Part shown: in pieces, positions 6,004 to 10,262 of the stretch
Layout of the letters: each line of letters begins with the position of its first letter
Position numbering within the stretch: position 1 is the first letter of the stretch
Program-made: the position numbers and the translations under genes
Assembly (NCBI GenBank): GCA_021806765.1
Contig: JAJZQR010000134.1
Location: forward strand, 1 to 13,707
DNA from: Chloroflexota bacterium
GTDB lineage: Bacteria > Chloroflexota > UBA6077
Length of the DNA stretch: 13,707 bases
Direction of reading: 5' to 3'
Notes under the pieces: generated by a model
The model's database searches: none
What the model saw: only the letters and a program-made list of their open reading frames with translations
What the model was told of the DNA's origin: nothing

Positions 6004-6732
6004 ATGCTTCGGCGAGCTTCCCTGGCTCCAATGGTTCGAGACCGGTTGTACGAGCAGGTTGCCCAGCAGATCCAGCAGTTGATCGTCGACGAGGGTTGGC
6101 CGGCAGACAACAGGATCCCCACCGAGCGGGAGTTGGGAGAGCAGTTCGGTGTCAGCCGTACCGTGATCCGGGAGGCGCTGAAGGCACTGTCGGAGAGGGG
6201 GCTGGTAGCCATCCGGCCGGGGCGAGGGACCTTCGTGGTCGACCCGGGGGCCGGTGCCCTCAAGGAACCGATGAAGCTCGCCTTCCAGCGGCAGAACATC
6301 TCCTATCGGGAACTGGTGGAAGCCCGGCGGGTGCTGGAGATCGAGATCGCCGAGCTGGCGGCCCAGCGGGCGCGGCCGGAGCAGATGGAGCTGCTGCGGG
6401 CTTCGATCGAGGAGATGGACGCCGCCATGGGGGATGTGGAGCGGTTCATTCGGACCGACCACAAGTTCCATCTGGTGCTTGCCGAGGCTACCCAGAACAG
6501 GATGTTCCCCATGCTCACTGAGAGCATGGCGGGACTCCTCCACGAGAGCCGTCTTCTCATGGTTGGTGATGCGGGGTCACCGACCCGCGGCCAGATCCAT
6601 CACCGCGCGCTCCTGGATGCCCTGGCGCGTGGGGATGTGATGGCGGCGCGCAGGGCCATGGAGGAGCACATCGAGCAGGTGGAGACGGACATCCATGCTA
6701 CCGTAGACGGAGTGAGTCTGGTCGAGGCTTAG
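6004..6732 (+). CDS. GntR-family (FadR subfamily, FCD domain) transcriptional regulator
   Basis: A 242-aa DNA-binding regulator. The N-terminal winged helix-turn-helix (about 11-80) shows the GntR pattern: IPTERELGEQFGVSRTVIREALKAL, then GLVAIRPGRGTFVV. An all-helical FCD effector domain spans about 100-230. Asp152, His156, His200 and His222 match the metal-binding set seen in many FCD proteins, which usually sense a small carboxylate such as lactate, pyruvate, glycolate or a sugar acid. It is embedded in the catabolic operon, 14 bp after the zinc dehydrogenase and with GGAGG before ATG 6004. The two near-identical operator-like sites at 2135-2152 and 3528-3545 have a FadR-style inverted repeat and are its likely targets. 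The probable action is repression relieved by the substrate or an intermediate. Family certain; effector and targets inferred. Confidence 0.93.
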   Translation: MLRRASLAPMVRDRLYEQVAQQIQQLIVDEGWPADNRIPTERELGEQFGVSRTVIREALKALSERGLVAIRPGRGTFVVDPGAGALKEPMKLAFQRQNISYRELVEARRVLEIEIAELAAQRARPEQMELLRASIEEMDAAMGDVERFIRTDHKFHLVLAEATQNRMFPMLTESMAGLLHESRLLMVGDAGSPTRGQIHHRALLDALARGDVMAARRAMEEHIEQVETDIHATVDGVSLVEA

Positions 6733-6754
6733 GAGAGGGGACCATGGGGTGCAA

Positions 6755-6775
6755 CCCTCTCCCAGAGGGAGAGGG
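6755..6775. repeat. CCCTCTCCC-aga-GGGAGAGGG palindrome in front of E1-alpha
   Basis: Perfect 9-bp arms at 6755-6763 and 6767-6775 flank a 3-base loop. CCCTCTCCC...GGGAGAGGG palindromes are familiar as dispersed intergenic elements in many GC-rich bacteria. It falls between the regulator and E1-alpha. If translated from the upstream ATG 6744 it gives NPLPEGEG, a phrase typical of such repeats read through. This argues that the element is non-coding here and that E1-alpha begins further downstream. Confidence 0.7.
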
Positions 6776-6797
6776 AGTTCTAGATGGGGGAGGGCCT

Positions 6798-7763
6798 GTG
6801 GAGAAGGAATTCTTGCTCGAGCTGTATCGGCGAATGGTGCGGATTCGCAAGTTCGAAGAGGCCGTGGTGGAGGTGTATCTGCGGGGGTTGATGCCCGGGC
6901 TGGCCCACAGCTACGCCGGTGAGGAAGCGGTGGCGGTGGGAGTTTGCTCCGCCCTGCGGACCGACGATTACATCACCAGCACCCACCGGGGTCACGGCCA
7001 CCTCATCGCCAAGGGGGGCAAGACCGACCGGATGATGGCCGAGGTGCTGGGCAAGGCCGCGGGGTACAACCGGGGTCGGGGCGGCACCATGCACATCGTC
7101 GATCTCTCCCTGGGGATCCTTGGGGCCAACGGCATCGTCGGCGGCGGGATGGGGATCGCAGCGGGTGCCGGGTGGTCTGCCAAGCAGCGGGGCACCGGCC
7201 AGGTGTGCGTCTGCTTCTTCGGCGACGGCGCTGCCAACCAGGGGATCCTGTACGAGTCGATGAACATGGCGGCCTCTTGGAAGCTGCCGGTGATCTACGT
7301 TTGCGAGAACAACCAGTTTGGACAGTTCACCCGGAGCGCGCGGGTGAGCGGTGGGAATCGGCTGGGGGCCAGGGCCGAGGCCTTCGGGCTGCGGGCCACA
7401 GAGGTGTATGGCCAGGAGGTGCTCTCGGTCTACGACGCGATGTCGGAGGTAGTGGAGCGGGTGCGCTCCGGCGACGGTCCCGAGTTCGTGGAGTTCAAGA
7501 CCTGGCGCTATGGGGGCCATCACGTGGGCGACCCCGGCAAGATCTACCGGCCGGCCGAGGATATCGAGGACTGGAAGACCAACCGGGACTCGATCAGGCT
7601 CTACGCGGACAAGTTGCTGGGCGACAAGCTGTGCAGAGCCGAAGAGATCTCGGCCATCGACGAGGAGATCAAGCAGGAAATCGACGAGGCGGTGGAGTTT
7701 GCGAAGGCCGCCCCATTCCCCGAAGGAAGCGAGGTGGCGCTGTATGTCAGTCCCGATGCGTGA
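6798..7763 (+). CDS. acoA: Thiamine-diphosphate E1 component, alpha subunit (acetoin dehydrogenase/2-oxoacid dehydrogenase type)
   Basis: The alpha half of an alpha2-beta2 E1 decarboxylase that cleaves acetoin or a 2-oxoacid and passes the acyl group to E2 lipoate. With GTG 6798 as start it is 321 aa, the usual AcoA length, and begins with the family-like (V/M)EKEFLLELYRRMVRIRKFEE. The GTG has GGGGGAGGG just upstream. ATG 6744 would add 18 residues encoded by a palindromic repeat and is disfavoured, though it also has a fair ribosome site. Key parts are THRGHGH (residues 62-68), the thiamine motif beginning GDGAANQG at 142 and ending ENN at 170-172, and the phosphorylation-loop-like YGGHHVGDP. 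RGGTMHIVD and LGANGIVGGG resemble acetoin dehydrogenase more than pyruvate dehydrogenase. The stop overlaps the start region of E1-beta, implying coupled translation. Complex membership is certain; acetoin versus branched 2-oxoacid is not. Confidence 0.9.
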   Translation: MEKEFLLELYRRMVRIRKFEEAVVEVYLRGLMPGLAHSYAGEEAVAVGVCSALRTDDYITSTHRGHGHLIAKGGKTDRMMAEVLGKAAGYNRGRGGTMHIVDLSLGILGANGIVGGGMGIAAGAGWSAKQRGTGQVCVCFFGDGAANQGILYESMNMAASWKLPVIYVCENNQFGQFTRSARVSGGNRLGARAEAFGLRATEVYGQEVLSVYDAMSEVVERVRSGDGPEFVEFKTWRYGGHHVGDPGKIYRPAEDIEDWKTNRDSIRLYADKLLGDKLCRAEEISAIDEEIKQEIDEAVEFAKAAPFPEGSEVALYVSPDA

Positions 7764-8772
7764 AATGACCCCCAGCGCGACTGCCCAGATGCGTGAGATT
7801 ACCCTGGCAGAGGCTATGCGCGAAGCGATAGCCGAGGAGATGAGGCGAGACCCAACGGTCTTCGTGATGGGCGAAGAGGTGGGGGCGGCCGGCGGGACCT
7901 TCAAGACCTTCGAAGGGCTGTTCGCCGAGTTCGGTCCCGAGCGGGTCGTGGATACAGCCATCGCGGAGAACGGCTACGTGGGGCTGGGGGTGGGTGCCGC
8001 CATGACGGGCATGCGCCCCGTGATCGACCTGATGTTCGGGGACTTCATCACCAACGCCATGGACCAGGTGGTGAACCAGGCCGCCAAGATGTACTACATG
8101 ACCGGCGGCCAGGTGACGGTTCCCCTGACGATCCACACGGTGCTGGGGGCGGGCCGCCGCTCGGCCGCTCAGCACTCCCAGAGCCTGCACGCCTGGTTTG
8201 CCCACATCCCTGGGCTGAAGGTGGTGGTGTCCTCCACCCCCTACGACGCCAAGGGGCTCTTGAAGAGCGCCATCCGCTACAACGGCCCTGTGATCGTCTA
8301 CGAAGACAAGATGATGTACAAGCTGAAGGGGCTGGTGCCCGAGGAGGAGTATCTGATCCCTCTGGGCGTAGCGGACGTGAAGCGGGAGGGGAGCGACCTC
8401 ACGGTGGTGGCAACCTCCAGCATGGTGCAAGTGGCTCTGGAGGCGGCGGAGCAGCTGGCCAAGGAGGGCGTCAGCCTGGAGGTGGTGGACCCCAGGACGG
8501 TGAGTCCCCTGGACATGGACACCATCGCGGCCTCGGTGCAGAAGACCCACCGCGCCGTGGTGATGGATGAGGCCTACCAGTTCTACGGGACGACCGCGGA
8601 GATCGCTTCTCAGATTGCGGACAGATGCTTCGACTACCTGGACGCGCCGGTTAAGCGATACGGGGCCATGGACGTGCCGGTGCCCTTCAGTCCATCCCTG
8701 GAGGATCTGACCATCCCCAACGTGCAGGGGGTGGTGAAGCTGGTGCACGACCTGATGGAAGGAGCCCGGTAA
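7756..8772 (+). CDS. acoB: Thiamine-diphosphate E1 component, beta subunit (acetoin dehydrogenase/2-oxoacid dehydrogenase type)
   Basis: The beta subunit partners E1-alpha to form the active site; 338 aa from ATG 7756. Typical segments are VFVMGEEVGAAGG (35-47), DTAIAENG with Glu71 as the residue expected to activate thiamine, PLTIHTVLGAGRRSAAQHSQS, and the C-terminal transketolase domain with VVDPRTVSPLD. The start is ambiguous. ATG 7744 has GAGGT 8 nt upstream. ATG 7756 overlaps the E1-alpha stop by 8 nt. ATG 7789 (MREITLAEAM) matches the usual family N-terminus but lacks a ribosome site. The ambiguity arises from a 16-bp near-duplication carrying MREMT then MREIT. E2 begins one base after its stop. 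Function firm, substrate as for E1-alpha. Confidence 0.92.
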   Translation: MREMTPSATAQMREITLAEAMREAIAEEMRRDPTVFVMGEEVGAAGGTFKTFEGLFAEFGPERVVDTAIAENGYVGLGVGAAMTGMRPVIDLMFGDFITNAMDQVVNQAAKMYYMTGGQVTVPLTIHTVLGAGRRSAAQHSQSLHAWFAHIPGLKVVVSSTPYDAKGLLKSAIRYNGPVIVYEDKMMYKLKGLVPEEEYLIPLGVADVKREGSDLTVVATSSMVQVALEAAEQLAKEGVSLEVVDPRTVSPLDMDTIAASVQKTHRAVVMDEAYQFYGTTAEIASQIADRCFDYLDAPVKRYGAMDVPVPFSPSLEDLTIPNVQGVVKLVHDLMEGAR

Positions 8773-8773
8773 C

Positions 8774-10051
8774 ATGGCCATCGAGATCGTGATGCCCCAG
8801 CTTGGCCTCACCATGACCGAGGGTGTCGTAGTCAAGTGGCTGAAGCAGGTGGGCGACCAGGTCAAGAAGGGTGATGCCGTCTTCGAGGTGGAGACCGACA
8901 AGGTGACCCAGGAGGTGACCTCCCTGGAGGAGGGGATCCTGGGGGAGGTGCTGGCAGGCGAGGGGGTGGTGGTGCCTATCGGGCAGGTGATCGCCTACCT
9001 GACCGCGCCGGGCGAGAAGGTTGCCGCCGACGGGGCGACGGGGCGACGGGGAAACGGGGAGAGTGGAGCGCTCAGCACTCAGCGCTCAGCGCTCAGCACT
9101 CAGGACTTCGCTCTCAGTCCTCAGTCCTCAGCCCTCAGTCCTGAAACGTGGGTACGAGCTTCGCCAGCAGCGAAGAAGTTGGCCCAGAAGCTGGGGGTGG
9201 ACTATAGGACCCTCAAGGGCAGCGGGCCCGGCGGCCGGGTCGTGGAGGCCGACGTCCGTCGTGCCGCCGCGACGGCAGCCACTCCGATAGCAGCCGCAAC
9301 TCCGGCTCCGGCCATCCCCGTGTCTCCGAGTCCCCGCGTCTCCGCATCTCGGGAGGCGGGCGAGCGGGTGGAACTGAGGGGCGTGCGCAAGGTGGTGGCG
9401 GAGAGGATGGCTCTCAGCTTCTCCACGGCGCCCCACTTCTACCTGACGGTGGAGGTGGACGCCACGGCGCTGAAGGCCTTCCACCAGCAGTTGGTGCCGG
9501 CCATCCAGAAGAAGTTCGGGGTTCAGCCCACCATCACCGATATCCTGATCAAGGCCGTGGCCGTGGCCCTTCAGGAGCATCCCGAGGCCAACTCCTCCTG
9601 GGTGAACGGCGGTATCCAGCGAAACGGTGCCGTCAACCTGGGGGTGGCTGCTTCCGTCGACGAGGGGCTGATAGTGCCGGTGATCCCGGCGGCCGACCGG
9701 CTTTCTCTGGGCCAGGTTGCCCAGAAGCGGCGGGAGTTGGTAGAGAAGGCGAGGTCCGGGCGGCTGACCCTGCCCGACCTGGAGGGGGGCACCTTTACTC
9801 TCTCTAACCTGGGGATGTTCGGGATAGACCAGTTCCAGGCTATCGTGAACCCGCCCCAGGCGGCGATCCTGGCGGTGGGCCGGATCAAGGACCGGGTGGT
9901 GCCGGTGGACGGCCAGGTGGCGGTGCGACCCACCATGTTCATGACCCTGTCGGTGGACCACCGGGTCCTGGACGGGGCCGAGGGGGCCAAGGTCCTGGCC
10001 AGGGTCGTGGAGCTGCTGGAGCAGCCGATGGAGCTGGTGCTGGGAGACTAG
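8774..10051 (+). CDS. acoC: Dihydrolipoamide acyltransferase E2 of the dehydrogenase complex, with repeat-derived linkers
   Basis: The 425-aa core enzyme takes the acyl group from E1 on a lipoyl arm and transfers it to CoA. Domains: one lipoyl domain (1-80) with the lipoylated Lys43 in ETDKVTQEV; a linker (about 85-125); a peripheral subunit-binding domain (about 127-162, ASPAAKKLAQKLGVDY...GPGGRVVEADV); a second linker (163-197); and the catalytic domain (about 198-425) with the DHRVLDG motif, His396 and Asp400. Length is normal for a one-lipoyl E2. Both linkers are unusual. The first is encoded by octamer then heptamer DNA tandem repeats, giving 7-residue ALSTQxx/ALSPQxx units (99-126). The second contains an octamer block in the opposite orientation (SPSPRVSASR). 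The frame stays open, so the protein is probably functional. AAGGAG lies upstream of the ATG within the end of E1-beta. E3 is not encoded nearby and must be supplied elsewhere. Confidence 0.93.
   Translation: MAIEIVMPQLGLTMTEGVVVKWLKQVGDQVKKGDAVFEVETDKVTQEVTSLEEGILGEVLAGEGVVVPIGQVIAYLTAPGEKVAADGATGRRGNGESGALSTQRSALSTQDFALSPQSSALSPETWVRASPAAKKLAQKLGVDYRTLKGSGPGGRVVEADVRRAAATAATPIAAATPAPAIPVSPSPRVSASREAGERVELRGVRKVVAERMALSFSTAPHFYLTVEVDATALKAFHQQLVPAIQKKFGVQPTITDILIKAVAVALQEHPEANSSWVNGGIQRNGAVNLGVAASVDEGLIVPVIPAADRLSLGQVAQKRRELVEKARSGRLTLPDLEGGTFTLSNLGMFGIDQFQAIVNPPQAAILAVGRIKDRVVPVDGQVAVRPTMFMTLSVDHRVLDGAEGAKVLARVVELLEQPMELVLGD
9031..9062 (+). repeat. Octamer tandem repeat (CGGGGnnA x4) inside the first E2 linker
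   Basis: Four abutting 8-base units begin at 9031, 9039, 9047 and 9055: CGGGGCGA twice, then CGGGGAAA and CGGGGAGA. They encode the Gly/Arg-rich stretch DGATGRRGNGE directly after the lipoyl domain. The reverse complement of the block at 9318-9349 contains related CGGRGAnn units. Confidence 0.85.
9071..9140 (+). repeat. Heptamer tandem repeat (CTCAGnn x10) inside the first E2 linker
   Basis: Ten abutting 7-base units start at 9071, 9078, 9085 and so on to 9134. Nine begin CTCAG and one (9106, CTTCGCT) is diverged. Variants are CTCAGCA, CTCAGCG, CTCAGGA, CTCAGTC and CTCAGCC. Because 7 is not a multiple of 3, the protein repeats every three units, giving 7-residue ALSTQxx/ALSPQxx modules without a stop in this frame. 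CTCAG-type heptamers are normally seen as non-coding tandem repeats. Confidence 0.9.
9318..9349 (-). repeat. Octamer tandem repeat, opposite orientation, inside the second E2 linker
   Basis: Four abutting 8-base units CCGTGTCT, CCGAGTCC, CCGCGTCT and CCGCATCT run from 9318 to 9349 and encode VSPSPRVSAS. Read on the minus strand they become CGGAGAnn/CGGGGAnn units that resemble the block at 9031-9062. The same repeat family therefore occupies both interdomain linkers in opposite orientations. Confidence 0.75.
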
Positions 10052-10080
10052 GGCGCAGAATCATCCTTAGCAGGAACTGG

Positions 10081-10102
10081 GGGCCGGTGGAGACGCCGGC
10101 CC
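10081..10102. repeat. Short palindrome after E2, sharing its core with the livJ-livH hairpin
   Basis: Arms 10081-10087 (GGGCCGG) and 10096-10102 are complementary, with one further G-T pair and a 6-base loop. It lies 30 nt after the E2 stop. It could help end the catabolic transcript, but no T-run follows. The minus strand of 10084-10099, CCGGCGTCTCCACCGG, matches 653-668 at 15 of 16 bases. Confidence 0.6.
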
Positions 10103-10108
10103 TCGCCA

Positions 10109-10144
10109 ATTTGGAGTGCGGTGGCTTGCTGCCGCACTCCAAAT
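10109..10144. repeat. Perfect 13-bp inverted repeat with potential CUUG-loop hairpin, plus a degenerate neighbouring copy
   Basis: Arms 10109-10121 (ATTTGGAGTGCGG) and 10132-10144 are perfectly complementary. In RNA the stem could extend three more pairs, two of them G-U, to close a CUUG tetraloop at 10125-10128. No T-run follows. Pieces recur at 10159-10184 in a different order: CACTCCGAATTA resembles 10135-10146, and GGCCTGCTGCCGCA matches 10123-10136 at 13 of 14 bases. TTGGAGTGCGG palindromes are recalled as dispersed elements in several bacterial phyla. The E2-to-UPF0182 gap of about 210 bp is largely made of such elements. Confidence 0.75.
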
Positions 10145-10189
10145 CAGGGGTCCCACCCCACTCCGAATTAGGCCTGCTGCCGCAAAGGG

Positions 10190-10218
10190 GTGACCTGGGG
10201 ATGCGCTTATGTTATGCT
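10190..10218 (+). promoter_or_regulatory. Probable promoter of the UPF0182 gene
   Basis: GTGACC (10190-10195) and TATGCT (10213-10218), each four of six consensus bases, are separated by the ideal 17 bp. Transcription would begin near 10225, giving a leader of about 38 nt that carries a strong AAGGAGG site before ATG 10263. This supports separate expression from the catabolic operon. Confidence 0.45.
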
Positions 10219-10262
10219 CTCGCCAGTGGTCGTGCCTTTTACCCCCTATAAGGAGGCTCCCC

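Noticed and set aside
7510..7755. Extended N-terminus of E1-beta reaching into E1-alpha
   Set aside because: The extra 82 residues are Arg/Ser/Thr-rich out-of-frame E1-alpha sequence and not conserved E1-beta protein; starts at 7744-7789 fit the family.
6780..8901. Long minus-strand open frames opposite E1-alpha and E1-beta
   Set aside because: Low-complexity His/Arg/Pro-rich composition without known motifs; clear antisense shadows of E1 genes.
9071..9140. CRISPR-like array
   Set aside because: Units are 7 bp with no separate spacers, and the tract is in frame inside an E2 coding sequence; it is a simple tandem repeat.
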